DNA of 64,000 nucleotides from Chloroflexota bacterium (GTDB lineage: Bacteria > Chloroflexota > Anaerolineae > UBA4142). The first letter of the stretch is position 1; the number at the start of each line of letters is the position of its first letter. Of this stretch, positions 27,582-36,529 are shown piece by piece. The stretch is taken from the NCBI GenBank assembly GCA_016215025.1, contig JACRMI010000131.1, positions 62,001 to 126,000 of the forward strand, in the 5' to 3' direction. The notes beneath the pieces were generated by a model. It saw only the letters and a program-made list of their open reading frames with translations, was not told the origin of the DNA and did no database searches. The translations under genes were made by a program, and so were the position numbers.

Positions 27582-28784
27582 TTAATGCTGCGACGCATAG
27601 TCCGCCCACGCCGTTCCGGTCGCAGTTATTTGTCTGGTCGCCAAATCAAACAGCCGCCCGGTCGCATAGTTGGTATCATCCAAGCTGTACCAACACCAGC
27701 GTTGGACTAAACGGTTGTCATCGGCTGGGTAGCCGAGGAATGAATCTTGCGCGGTCAAAAAGAATTTGAATGTGTTGTACAAGAAATCGGTCACGCGCTC
27801 CTGCGGAAAACCATAATCCTCCGGCATCGGAATGCCGTATTCGGAAACGATCAGCGGATAATGGCGGTAACCGCGTTCTGCCATCCAACGTCTAAAGTCG
27901 ACAATTTGTTTTTTGAATGCCTCCAAGTTTCCGCTATCATCGACTTCGTAGAGCAGTCCTTGATTATCGGTTATTCCCGGCGGAATATCGACACCCCAGG
28001 ATCCGCGTTCTTCGCGCAGAATAAAATTGTGAATATTCCAAACATCGATCGGCATTTCCGCATGGAATTGCTGCCGATAAGATTCTAATACCTGTTCCAA
28101 ATACCGCAACCTTAACGGGGACGGCTGCGCCACACCACCTATTGCCATCTGCGCTGTTGGATCACCTAACCTGATCGCCTGGTATGCTTGATGATACAAG
28201 CGCGCATAAGCCGTTGGCTCTACATTGTCTTGCCATTTGACATCCGGCTCATTCCCAATCAACCACAGTGACCCAGGATTTCTTCGCGCAATTTTTGTTA
28301 GTGTGTCTGCATCGGGATCGAGCGTTCCGGTCTTCAATCGCACTACTTGGGCGTAATCAGTATTTGCCGACTGGAAGGGATCGAGCAAAGTCTTCCAATC
28401 AAGATACCATCCTAAGCGAAGAGGAGCCACATTATACCGCGTTATCGGTCCGAGGGCTACTCCAACACCCCAACGGGTTCGACCTTGATAAAGCGTCGAG
28501 TCGATTGGTTGCGGTGTACGCGTTGGCAATATCGGCGTGGGCGTGAAAGTGATGGACGTTATCGAAGGAATAACTGTGGGCGCTTCAAGAGTTCGAGTTC
28601 GCGTTGGGACGATGGGTTCGGATACTTTGGTTGGATATACAATTGCGCGTGACGCATGTGAGTTTCCCCAAAAATCTAATCCGACTAGAAATAGCCCAAT
28701 GACGATACAAAACACACTCGCAAAAATTACCCACTTACTTTTGCCCACGCATTCTCCAAAGCAAAAGGAGTACTCCTCCAACAA
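27582..28784 (-). CDS. Membrane-anchored clan GH-A-like glycoside hydrolase (paralogue)
   Basis: The listed 400-residue protein has one N-terminal transmembrane helix (WVIFASVFCIVIGLFLVGL), a Pro/Thr-rich linker, and a TIM-barrel-like domain homologous to the 26027-27562 product. SLWLIGNEPDVKW gives the acid/base Asn-Glu and LIVSEYGIPMPEDYG the nucleophile Glu; IDVWNIHNFILREERGSWG is shared. The listed ATG overlaps the upstream gene by 50 bp. A GTG at 28748, preceded by TTTGGAG, gives a 14-bp overlap and is the more likely start. The catalytic assignment is motif-level inference. Confidence 0.8.
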   Translation of the reverse strand: MLEEYSFCFGECVGKSKWVIFASVFCIVIGLFLVGLDFWGNSHASRAIVYPTKVSEPIVPTRTRTLEAPTVIPSITSITFTPTPILPTRTPQPIDSTLYQGRTRWGVGVALGPITRYNVAPLRLGWYLDWKTLLDPFQSANTDYAQVVRLKTGTLDPDADTLTKIARRNPGSLWLIGNEPDVKWQDNVEPTAYARLYHQAYQAIRLGDPTAQMAIGGVAQPSPLRLRYLEQVLESYRQQFHAEMPIDVWNIHNFILREERGSWGVDIPPGITDNQGLLYEVDDSGNLEAFKKQIVDFRRWMAERGYRHYPLIVSEYGIPMPEDYGFPQERVTDFLYNTFKFFLTAQDSFLGYPADDNRLVQRWCWYSLDDTNYATGRLFDLATRQITATGTAWADYASQH

Positions 28785-29436
28785 TAATCAGCGACACGCC
28801 GCTTACCAACAGCGGCGATGGACCTCCGGTAGCAACTGACATCTCGTTTGCCGCTGCCGAAGTCGATGATGAAGAAACTATCATCGGTTTTTCGGGGGTT
28901 ACCGTCGCTGTCTCTGTCGGCACAAAAGTTGACGTGGCAGTGGGCGAACTCGGCGCCGACGTAACCGTCACCGTCGGCGAACTGGGCACGAGTGTAGCTG
29001 TCGCCGTCGGATTGACCTTGGTCGGTGAAACAGTTAGAAGCGGCGTAAGGGTACTGGTCGCCGTAGGTGTCAATGTGGGCGAGGGTTCCGGCAAAACGGC
29101 TTGCGCTGAGGATGACGACGATCGCTCTGGAGACTCTCGTTGCGATGATTCGGCGGAAGACGCCGATGACGCGGACGATGATGAAGACACAGATGAAGAT
29201 GATGAAGATTTTGATGATGATGACGACACCGACGATGAGGAAGATGAAGATTTCGATGACGATGACGACACCGACGACGAGGAAGATGAAGATTTCGACG
29301 ACGATGAGGAAGATGAGCGCGTCGGTACCGTCTGCAAATTGGGACTCGTATTAGGCGATGCCCAAACGACCGGCGTCGCGATGGCGATCAGAATGAACAC
29401 GGCCAATGCCCCAAGTGCGATAATTCGAAATTTCAT
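28735..29436 (-). CDS. Surface protein with Ser-rich repeats, TP-rich stalk and C-terminal anchor
   Basis: The 233-residue protein has a signal peptide (IIALGALAVFILIAIATPVV), then about 55 residues almost entirely of SSSSSSSK/V units, then a Pro/Thr-rich stalk. It ends in a transmembrane helix (LLVSGVSLIIVGGVLLLLW) followed by RMRGQK, a positive stop-transfer tail. It looks like a membrane-anchored, possibly glycosylated low-complexity stalk with no enzymatic domain. It overlaps DUF4012 by 4 bp (ATGA). The reverse strand gives an acidic Asp/Glu-rich open frame that is a by-product of the Ser codons. Confidence 0.82.
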   Translation of the reverse strand: MKFRIIALGALAVFILIAIATPVVWASPNTSPNLQTVPTRSSSSSSSKSSSSSSSVSSSSSKSSSSSSSVSSSSSKSSSSSSVSSSSSASSASSAESSQRESPERSSSSSAQAVLPEPSPTLTPTATSTLTPLLTVSPTKVNPTATATLVPSSPTVTVTSAPSSPTATSTFVPTETATVTPEKPMIVSSSSTSAAANEMSVATGGPSPLLVSGVSLIIVGGVLLLLWRMRGQK

Positions 29437-31358
29437 TTCGATTGTCTCCTAAAATGCAAGCCGATGTCTTGGTCACGATCGAGGATCATCTGATAAACAA
29501 ACCATTCACCATCTAGCGTAAACTGCTTCGAGGAAGACCCTATCAATGCCATTTGATCTGGAAGATGCACGCGCACACTCACGGGGTATCCGGCGGTGCC
29601 CGGTTGCTTTTGGATTCGCAACGAGTATGTGCCATTCGGCTGGTCCCATTTTACCACATTTGCAGGAAGCGCATAATTGAAACTGCGGGTCTGCACAGCT
29701 CCAGTCGGCAAAACGCCCATTACTTCAAAAACGGTCCATGCCCCTTCGTCCGAACGTCGCACTATAACATCACCCGGCTCAGATGTGCCTGACACAAGGG
29801 CTTGCGCTGGCACCGGAATGCGCGTCGCATCGTTCAATTGACTACCCGCCGGCACATAAACGCGCAAATCGTCAAAATAACAGCGATCCATCATCGTTTC
29901 ATAGATTGGATCGTAGCGAATCTCTGGTTTACACGGATAATTAACCTGGCTCGTATTCGTGTACGTGAGCGTCAACAGCGCCTGCGGAGTTGAGGAGCGC
30001 AAATCGACTTGATAATCAATCGACTGGCGCACGCGCGCGTTAGATTTGTTATAACCGATATTTGCATCCACCACCATCAAGGCATCGCTAGACGATGGAC
30101 GTAACGAACCATCCCAGCCCTGCGCAAGCAACTCTTGTGCCAACTTGGCGTCACGTGCATAAATCAAAATGTGTTTTTGATCCAAGAGGCGCAACATCGT
30201 TTGCCCCAACGTCGTCGGATTGAACTTGCCGCTCTTGACCCGCTCCCACACCGCTTCCGCTAGCGGTCCCATGAACGACTTGCGATTCTTCCACCAATCG
30301 CCCGAAAACTTGCCACCAGCGGGAGCCCATGCGCCGCGTACGTAAGCAATGATATTATCGCCCGTCACCGGCGCATCATTGCCTTTAATCGAAATCGGAC
30401 CGAGCGCGCGCACCACTTCTTGCATCGCGAATTGATCGAGGGCAATCACCGCGACCGGATCAACTTGATAGCCGGGGCGATATAACGGCAACGCCTGACG
30501 CACGACCGTTGGAAAATCCGGCGACCAGTTGCTATCGCGAAAAACCCACTGATCGATTTGCATGTACCGCTGCAACGGTTCGGGTGGATAAGGGTACGGT
30601 TGCGAAAAATCATCGACGGCATAGCTGTCGCGAAAAACCATCGATGCGAGCTGTCCATTCTTGAATTGAATCTCGCCCACGCCTGTGATATAGCCACCCG
30701 TCGGACGCAGTTCATCTTCGTTTTGCGCGATCAATAAAAATGTACTGGCATCATTTGCGCCGAGCAAATCCGGCGCAGTTGCCAACGCGGTCAGTCCCGT
30801 TTGAATCAATGGCAAGCCACGATCTATTAGCTTTACTTTGTTCGCAATCGAAGGCGACAAACGTTGCACATCAACCTGTGCCCATGCGGATTGCGCACGA
30901 TTGGCTGCCTGCGCTCCACGCTGCAAATCTGCTTGGTTCGTCGAAAGCAGTGCTACCGTTTTTTCGATTGAAAAATCTGCACTCGACTTGCCGAACGCAT
31001 CTAGCATTGGCGCAAGCGAAGAGCAAACGATTGCCCCAGCTTCGGTCAAGCCATCGGCGGTTGCCAACAACTGCGGAGCCGACTGTAAATCGCCGCCGAC
31101 ACTGGGTAACCAAGCAAACATCGGCGCAAGCGTCACCAACGCGCCCGCCTCTTGATTCAAGCCAACAATATCATCGCGAAGTTGTTGCACTAGTTCACAA
31201 GCGGCTTTTGGATCCACTTTTTTTGTGTCCGCCATGGACTGCGCTTGCCCAAGATGACTGGACAACGATTGTGCCATCAACGCAACGCGCGCACCCCAAA
31301 CGACAATGAGCAATACGCCAATTGCCAACAGCACCTTGCTGATCTGCTTAGGGTGCAT
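29433..31358 (-). CDS. DUF4012 domain protein
   Basis: A 641-residue protein with one N-terminal membrane helix (VLLAIGVLLIVVWGARVAL), a helical region, and a DUF4012 domain recognised by FLLIAQNEDELRPTGGYITG followed by VGEIQFKNGQLASM and DSYAVDDF. DUF4012 proteins are large, extracytoplasmic and common next to polysaccharide genes in Actinobacteria and Chloroflexota; their biochemical role is not established, although they are related to LytR-CpsA-Psr-like settings. The start overlaps the stop of the upstream gene by one base, and its stop overlaps the Ser-rich gene, so it sits in a tightly coupled operon. Confidence 0.88.
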   Translation of the reverse strand: MHPKQISKVLLAIGVLLIVVWGARVALMAQSLSSHLGQAQSMADTKKVDPKAACELVQQLRDDIVGLNQEAGALVTLAPMFAWLPSVGGDLQSAPQLLATADGLTEAGAIVCSSLAPMLDAFGKSSADFSIEKTVALLSTNQADLQRGAQAANRAQSAWAQVDVQRLSPSIANKVKLIDRGLPLIQTGLTALATAPDLLGANDASTFLLIAQNEDELRPTGGYITGVGEIQFKNGQLASMVFRDSYAVDDFSQPYPYPPEPLQRYMQIDQWVFRDSNWSPDFPTVVRQALPLYRPGYQVDPVAVIALDQFAMQEVVRALGPISIKGNDAPVTGDNIIAYVRGAWAPAGGKFSGDWWKNRKSFMGPLAEAVWERVKSGKFNPTTLGQTMLRLLDQKHILIYARDAKLAQELLAQGWDGSLRPSSSDALMVVDANIGYNKSNARVRQSIDYQVDLRSSTPQALLTLTYTNTSQVNYPCKPEIRYDPIYETMMDRCYFDDLRVYVPAGSQLNDATRIPVPAQALVSGTSEPGDVIVRRSDEGAWTVFEVMGVLPTGAVQTRSFNYALPANVVKWDQPNGTYSLRIQKQPGTAGYPVSVRVHLPDQMALIGSSSKQFTLDGEWFVYQMILDRDQDIGLHFRRQSK

Positions 31359-32719
31359 TATGGAAACGCTCCAACGTCGATTAGTGGGCGTTGCAAATCG
31401 CGCGCGAGATTATCCAACGAGAGTTCGGGCTTTAGCAAATCTTTCATCATATCACGATACGATTTCCATTCCCAAAGATCACGATCGACGACGATTACGT
31501 CCGGACGCAGAGCTAACACATCATGAACGTACCACAGCGCAAAAGTGTACTTGTCTTCGGCAGTGACCAGAATCGCACGAGGTGGCGCATCCCTCAAAAC
31601 TCGCTCCGCCCAATTCATCGCGGTCCGATCGCCATGCAAATCGATTCCGTTCCAAAAGAATACCACTTGCAAAAGCGGCAAGAGTAAAATGAGCACACTG
31701 CCCCACTGCCATCGCCCGCTCAACCATGTAGCGATTTGCGATAACCCGAACGCGAGCGCCAACCCAACCATCGGCATCGCCAAAATCATATAGACCTGCG
31801 AATCGACGGTGTTATAGAACAATGCAAATGCAACAATCACACCGACGGTCGCCAGCGTAGCGATACTCAATGCGCGTCGTTCTCGCCAAAGCGCGATCCA
31901 ACCGACGATGACGATGACCGCGCCGACTGGCGTGAGCTGCTCAAGCATCGCACGTAACAGCATCATCGATTTGGGCAGCAATGTATCGAACGGTGCACCA
32001 AACACATAACCGCGATAAATCTGCGCGGTCGCGTACGACCACCATCCATCGACAGTACTTACGTCGCCCCACGGCGATGCAGAGTTGGCTTGCAATAACA
32101 GCAATGGTCCGAACACCAAGTCCCAACCGATGAACGCACCCAACGCAACTTCAATGAGCCCGTAGGCGCGATTTCGCCATGCTCGCCAAACGATCAAGGG
32201 CGCAAGCAAGACGATACTGGGATGCGCGCCCATTCCAATGCCCCACACGATTCCAATGAGCCACATCGGGGCATCGATAAAAATCAAAAAGAGAATTGTC
32301 GCGATGAACGCAACTGCGAGCGCATACACTTCGACGATAAGCGCCTGAGACCACACGAGCGGCGCGAGTCCGAAACACAGTCCAGCGCAAATTGCAACAG
32401 TCGGTTGAATCGATTCGCGCAATCGACGAACGGCTGCAACCACCAAGCCGCCTGCAATCGCCATCATGCTTGCCGACAGCAAATTGAGTCGCCACGCCGG
32501 ATCGCCCCAGGGGATTTTAAGGAACAGTTTCGCAACGATCAGATAAATTGGATAACCCGGCGGATGAGGCAAGCTGCCGCGCGCAACGGCGGTTACGAGA
32601 TCGCCGCCATCGCTGCCATCATGCGCCCACGTGAGCGAGGGCGGCATCGTCGTCAGATAAACCGCGAGCAAAACGACGATGCAAATCGCTTCAGGAATCT
32701 TTGTGCGCTTGATGGCCAT
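31358..32719 (-). CDS. DUF2723-like GT-C membrane protein
   Basis: The 453-residue multi-pass protein has about 10 helices. LTTMPPSLTWAHDGSDGGDL and SLPHPPGYPIYLIVAKLFLK right after TM1 are the signature of DUF2723 (TMEM260-like), a GT-C family in which the acidic D/E loop faces the exterior; the eukaryotic member TMEM260 is an O-mannosyltransferase. The C-terminal ILVTAEDKYTFALWYVHDVL is a short soluble part. It is predicted to transfer sugar from a polyprenyl-phosphate donor to glycan or protein. It overlaps the adjacent GT2 by 29 bp and DUF4012 by one base. Confidence 0.85.
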   Translation of the reverse strand: MAIKRTKIPEAICIVVLLAVYLTTMPPSLTWAHDGSDGGDLVTAVARGSLPHPPGYPIYLIVAKLFLKIPWGDPAWRLNLLSASMMAIAGGLVVAAVRRLRESIQPTVAICAGLCFGLAPLVWSQALIVEVYALAVAFIATILFLIFIDAPMWLIGIVWGIGMGAHPSIVLLAPLIVWRAWRNRAYGLIEVALGAFIGWDLVFGPLLLLQANSASPWGDVSTVDGWWSYATAQIYRGYVFGAPFDTLLPKSMMLLRAMLEQLTPVGAVIVIVGWIALWRERRALSIATLATVGVIVAFALFYNTVDSQVYMILAMPMVGLALAFGLSQIATWLSGRWQWGSVLILLLPLLQVVFFWNGIDLHGDRTAMNWAERVLRDAPPRAILVTAEDKYTFALWYVHDVLALRPDVIVVDRDLWEWKSYRDMMKDLLKPELSLDNLARDLQRPLIDVGAFP

Positions 32720-33722
32720 CGAGCGAGACAGTCTCGGCTGGGCGCAAATTCTGCCGCGCGAGCAAGCCGTGCCAAATCAATCCCAATGCCAGTCCCATGC
32801 CTTGTACTGTTACGCGCGCAAATGAAATCGGCGACCACACCAGCGCGACCACTCGATCACGCGGCCACGCCCACCGCACGAACGGCAGGATCGACCATTC
32901 AAAAAGCGCAAGCGGAATCAAGCCGACCAAGAACAATGGCTGCCAGATCACACCGGCTAGAAAAAATGCAAGCGCGGCAGCGACCAACACAAATTGCGAC
33001 TTGAGCGCCGGGTCGGTGTGAGCATCGCCGGACGTTTTTTCAGGATGGCGCAAATAGGCCAGCGCGCGCCACAAACCGTACTGCCCCTTGCGCGTCAAGT
33101 ACGTTTTTAGCGATGTAGGATGCAAATGCCAAACGCGCGCCTCGGGAACGAAAACCAGAAGATGGTTCGCCACGGCGAGACGAAACGAAAGGTCAATATC
33201 TTCTGCCGATGGAATCGGATAAGCACAGTCAAAACCGCCGTACTGAATCAACACGCTGCGACGATACGCCGCCGAATACGTATCGATAAAATCGATGCGC
33301 GGCAGAGCACGCATCCGCTCATATCGCCGTTCGTATTCCATCTGCACGAGTCGCGCCATCAGCTTTTGCTGGCGAGTCCGATATGCGCCCTTGGCACCCG
33401 TAACTTGCGGATCGGAAAACGGCGCAATCATTTTTTCGACCCAATCCGGCAACGGTTCGCAGTCCGCATCGGTAAAGAGAATCACATCACCGCGCGCGCG
33501 CTGGATACCCAGGTTCCGCGCCGCCGCCGGTCCTTGATGCGATTGCTTGACCACCGTCGCCCCACAGCGCCGTGCAACGTGTTCAGTCTCGTCGCTGGAA
33601 CCATCGTCGACGACGATAATCTCGTCGGGTCTGTGCGTTTGATGTTCGAGCGCCGCCAAACAAACCGGCAAAACCTTGACGGCGTTATACGCGGGAACAA
33701 CGACCGAGGTCGAGAGACTCAC
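32691..33722 (-). CDS. Family 2 glycosyltransferase, GTG start
   Basis: A 343-residue GT2 enzyme beginning VSLSTSVVVPAYNAVKVLPV. IVVDDGSSDETEHVARRCG and ILFTDADCEPLPDWVEKM provide the nucleotide and DxD metal sites, and SAEDIDLSFRLAVANH the acceptor/base motif (ED). Two C-terminal transmembrane segments follow (about residues 265-310). The open frame extends further up to 33878, but those residues overlap the preceding gene by 160 bp and look like no GT. GTG 33722 gives a 4-bp GTGA overlap with its stop and starts exactly at the first beta strand, so I use it. Confidence 0.88.
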   Translation of the reverse strand: MSLSTSVVVPAYNAVKVLPVCLAALEHQTHRPDEIIVVDDGSSDETEHVARRCGATVVKQSHQGPAAARNLGIQRARGDVILFTDADCEPLPDWVEKMIAPFSDPQVTGAKGAYRTRQQKLMARLVQMEYERRYERMRALPRIDFIDTYSAAYRRSVLIQYGGFDCAYPIPSAEDIDLSFRLAVANHLLVFVPEARVWHLHPTSLKTYLTRKGQYGLWRALAYLRHPEKTSGDAHTDPALKSQFVLVAAALAFFLAGVIWQPLFLVGLIPLALFEWSILPFVRWAWPRDRVVALVWSPISFARVTVQGMGLALGLIWHGLLARQNLRPAETVSLDGHQAHKDS

Positions 33723-35938
33723 GGATTCACCGTCTTGGTTCGTAGCTGAAAAATTTTGACGCCCTCTCGATTGTAAATCACGTTGAATGATTCCGGTTGA
33801 AAAATAAATTCCGACTTGGTAAGCATTCCCGCGCGGCGACCGAGATAGACAAAATCGATTTTGTGTTCGGTCATCCACGGCGCAATGTCTTCGTCGTGAT
33901 TCGCGCTGAGAAAATCAATCGTGCGCCCGGTGTGGATGGGAATCCATACGCCCCCGTCCGATGGCACATAGGTCGAATCGAACCATGCGTACGAGTTGAC
34001 CAGAAACTTGGCATTCGGCGGAGTGTGCGCTTTGATCCACTCCATCGCGCTGCGGTCTGCATCGAAAAACAGAATCGTCGCCGGGTTGACCACATTGACC
34101 ATGTCGCGAATGCCAGCCAAGCCAATCAGCGAAATCAATAGGATGCCAATCATCGATGTCATTTCGAGCGGAGCGAGAAATCTCAGTCTGAGCAGAGTGA
34201 GATTTCTCGTCGCGCAATCCTTCGACTCCGCTACGCTCCGCTCAGGGCGCGCTCCTCGAAATGACATGCAGAGTAGTAACAACTGCGCCAAGTTACCGAC
34301 GAAAAGCGCGACCGGCAAGAACGCCATTAAAACAACTAACGCTGGTTCCAGGTATGGTCTACCGCCAATCATTTGCGCTAGAAAAGCAATCAGCGCGACG
34401 CTAATATACCATGATGAAACCATTGTGGCAAAAAACGTTCGTCGCGCCAAACTCACCATAATACCGACGATCGCCAGCACCAGCAATTCAATGCCGTGAT
34501 GCGAGAACATCACCGATCGTGCCGTTTCAAGATCGATAACGGGTCCAGCGGCGTTTAGTGCCAGAATCGATTGGATGGTCGAACCGCGCGCAATCAATGC
34601 ACCCAGCCACAACATTCCAAATACACTGGCAACTCCACCAAGAAGTAGAAATCGATGGAGCAATCTACGCCCGATGGCATCGCGACGACGAATGAACCAG
34701 AAATGGATCGCGTAAGCGGCGACAAACGTAAAATAAAAAACGATCAAGCGTATTTGCGAAAATGCTAACGCGGCAAACGTGAGCGCCGCAAAGAGAAATG
34801 TCCACCCCTCAAGACGCTCGCGCTCGACGAGCGAAATCGCGGCGAGAAACGCGAGAGGCAAGAGCGCGCAACCCAATACCAACGGATAGCGTCCCCACGT
34901 CACAAAGTACGCTGGTGTTGGCGACAAGAACCAAACGGCAATCGCACTCGCCAAGCCCGCGAACGAACTCGCGGTGAGTTTGCGGCTAAGCAAAAAAACG
35001 CTCAGACCCACTTGAACCAGCAACAGTTGACCAACGATCAACATCGCATCCGGTATGGAGGCACCGGAGAGACGAACGACAAACGCGACGATGACGTGAT
35101 AACCAAGGTGATAAAATCGTTCGAGGGGAATTTGCGCTTGCTGAACAATACTCTGAACATACGCGGCGTGCGGCGGCGAATCGACCCACAGCGGCGCGGC
35201 GACATCGCGAATCTGCAATAACGCAACGGCGAATGCGATCAGCATCAGAATGAGCAAAGAAATTTTCGTTGCATCAATCTCGTGTGGCTTGACCGCGAAG
35301 AATAAAATCAAACCAGGAAGGAGCACGACGAGAACTGCGAAGATGAGAGTACGAAGATATTTCTGAATCGAACCGCTGAGAGCTTGTACCAACTGAAATG
35401 CATTGGGTTCGTAGAAAGCGCGGAACGCCAAGTCTTGATTGATTGGCTTGCTATCGACGTACAATTGACCGCCGGGATAAACATCTTCCCCGCTCGCCCA
35501 CATGCTCAGCGTACCGGTCGAAATACTGGCTGCCGTCGCGTCGAGAAAAAAGTAATAGCTTTGCCCAGCCGAGTGCTCAATCGGCGCAAATGTAAATTTG
35601 CTGGACGCCGCATTTCGAACATCGGATGTTTTGAGCGAAGCCGCCGCGAGATCGATCGTATCGGTTACACTGCGGCGCAAGTGAAGCGTGATTTGTCCCG
35701 TCGGGTCCGCGTCAATTTTGGGCGACGCGACCCAGGAAACTTGAATCGCGTCGAGACGATCAGCGCGCGCGGTGAACGTCTGCCCAATTGTATGATTCGC
35801 GTCGAGTTTACCGGCGGGCAGCGTTAACGTGTCTTGCACATTTCCAGCGTCAATCGCATCCGAATTGCCGGTCAACGCCGTGAGATAAATCAATGCCAAG
35901 GCAAAACTGAATCCGACGACCGCGCCGAGCCGCTTCAT
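33719..35938 (-). CDS. Large GT-C-like membrane protein with N-terminal beta-sandwich and in-frame repeat insertion
   Basis: The 739-residue protein is a paralogue of the 21136-23613 product. It has a signal anchor, an N-terminal beta-sandwich (HTIGQTFTARADRLDAIQVS), about 12 helices with DSPPHAAYVQSIVQQAQIP and YFVTWGRYPLVLGCALLPLA, and a soluble C-terminal domain (KFLVNSYAWFDSTYVPSDGG, IDFVYLGRRAG). Between two helices a 36-residue segment (SFRGARPERSVAESK and RFLAPLEMTS) is the translation of a palindromic repeat at 34158-34266, absent from the paralogue. The enzyme activity is unknown. It is near the head of the second glycan operon. Confidence 0.82.
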   Translation of the reverse strand: MKRLGAVVGFSFALALIYLTALTGNSDAIDAGNVQDTLTLPAGKLDANHTIGQTFTARADRLDAIQVSWVASPKIDADPTGQITLHLRRSVTDTIDLAAASLKTSDVRNAASSKFTFAPIEHSAGQSYYFFLDATAASISTGTLSMWASGEDVYPGGQLYVDSKPINQDLAFRAFYEPNAFQLVQALSGSIQKYLRTLIFAVLVVLLPGLILFFAVKPHEIDATKISLLILMLIAFAVALLQIRDVAAPLWVDSPPHAAYVQSIVQQAQIPLERFYHLGYHVIVAFVVRLSGASIPDAMLIVGQLLLVQVGLSVFLLSRKLTASSFAGLASAIAVWFLSPTPAYFVTWGRYPLVLGCALLPLAFLAAISLVERERLEGWTFLFAALTFAALAFSQIRLIVFYFTFVAAYAIHFWFIRRRDAIGRRLLHRFLLLGGVASVFGMLWLGALIARGSTIQSILALNAAGPVIDLETARSVMFSHHGIELLVLAIVGIMVSLARRTFFATMVSSWYISVALIAFLAQMIGGRPYLEPALVVLMAFLPVALFVGNLAQLLLLCMSFRGARPERSVAESKDCATRNLTLLRLRFLAPLEMTSMIGILLISLIGLAGIRDMVNVVNPATILFFDADRSAMEWIKAHTPPNAKFLVNSYAWFDSTYVPSDGGVWIPIHTGRTIDFLSANHDEDIAPWMTEHKIDFVYLGRRAGMLTKSEFIFQPESFNVIYNREGVKIFQLRTKTVNP
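34158..34266. repeat. 109-bp palindromic repeat (MITE/REP-like) inside a coding sequence
   Basis: Terminal inverted repeats TGTCATTTCGAG (34158-34169) and CTCGAAATGACA (34255-34266) are perfect 12-mers. The interior holds a second fold-back, GAGAAATCTCAGTCTGAGCA paired with its mirror around 34171-34210. A related element with TGTCATTCTGAG ends lies at 39942-40039. Here it is translated in frame within the membrane protein gene. Confidence 0.85.
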
Positions 35939-35944
35939 TCAAGA

Positions 35945-36424
35945 CTAGGGATACGGACGCGATGTGGGTGGGGCGCCTGGTCCCACCACAGGAATCAAAT
36001 CCAGTGGACCGCTGAGTTGCGCATATTGCGCGGAAATCCAACCACGCGCATCAGGATTGCTGGGCAATGGAATTTGCAGCCAATCGCCCGCTACATTTTT
36101 CCCAACGACTTGAATTTTGTCGTTCGTGTTCAACTTGTCGACAATTGCGCCGGAGGTTGATGGAGCAGAACGAACCCGAAGATTATTTGTTGTGATCGTC
36201 GCAACGATGGGCGCGGGCGTGTCGGTGGGCGCCGGTGGTTGCGTAGGAGACACTAACATCGCAATCGGCGGTGTCAACGTCGGCGCTCTGGTAGCAGTTG
36301 CTGCGCGCGTTGACGTTGCCGTCGGTGCAGTCGCTTGCATCAAAGCGTCCAACTGACATGCCAAGAGTGCGAAGACTGCGAACAACGGTATGATTTTGAA
36401 AAAGGGGCTTGTTTGTTTTTGCAC
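35945..36424 (-). CDS. Lipoprotein with PT-rich linker and bacterial SH3 (SH3b) domain
   Basis: A 159-residue protein. FAVFALLACQLD is a good lipobox (LLAC, Cys about residue 23), so it is probably a membrane-tethered lipoprotein. Residues about 28-78 are Pro/Thr-rich (TATSTRAATATRAPTLTPP). The C-terminal SH3b domain begins ITTNNLRVRSAPSTSGAIVD and contains WLQIPLPSNPDARGWISAQY. SH3b domains often bind peptidoglycan or cell-wall sugars. It lies 6 bp upstream of the large membrane protein gene, so it is likely the first gene of the 26-36 kb operon behind the promoter at 36467-36494. Confidence 0.85.
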   Translation of the reverse strand: MQKQTSPFFKIIPLFAVFALLACQLDALMQATAPTATSTRAATATRAPTLTPPIAMLVSPTQPPAPTDTPAPIVATITTNNLRVRSAPSTSGAIVDKLNTNDKIQVVGKNVAGDWLQIPLPSNPDARGWISAQYAQLSGPLDLIPVVGPGAPPTSRPYP

Positions 36425-36466
36425 TTGAACTCCAATTCCATATTCATCCGATCGTGCTGTGAAGCG

Positions 36467-36494
36467 ATTATACTACCAGATGGGTTGAGGACAA
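36467..36494 (-). promoter_or_regulatory. Candidate promoter for the 26-36 kb minus-strand operon
   Basis: On the minus strand TTGTCC (36494-36489), a 16-base spacer and a perfect TATAAT (36472-36467) lie about 45 bases before the SH3b gene start. The -35 box abuts the T tract of the upstream terminator. Confidence 0.5.
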
Positions 36495-36529
36495 AAATCA
36501 AGTTTCTCCGGTCTGGAGAAACTTGATTT
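36489..36529 (-). terminator. Rho-independent terminator of the rlmD-like gene
   Basis: A perfect 15-bp stem (36495-36509 with 36515-36529) and 5-base loop, followed on the minus strand by a T-rich tract. It begins at the stop codon of the rRNA methyltransferase gene. Confidence 0.85.

Noticed and set aside
28934-29452. Plus-strand acidic Asp/Glu-rich frame of 172 codons
   Set aside because: It is produced by reading the Ser-rich repeat gene in reverse; the minus-strand frame has signal peptide, stalk and anchor.
32222-33004. Long plus-strand frame of 260 codons
   Set aside because: Composition is Arg/Asn/His-rich without domain signs, and it lies antisense to the DUF2723-like and GT2 genes.
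33723-33878. N-terminal extension of the GT2 gene
   Set aside because: Fully inside the upstream membrane protein gene; GTG 33722 starts exactly at the GT fold.
34158-34266. Transposase-bearing insertion sequence
   Set aside because: Element is too short for a transposase; it is a palindromic repeat only.
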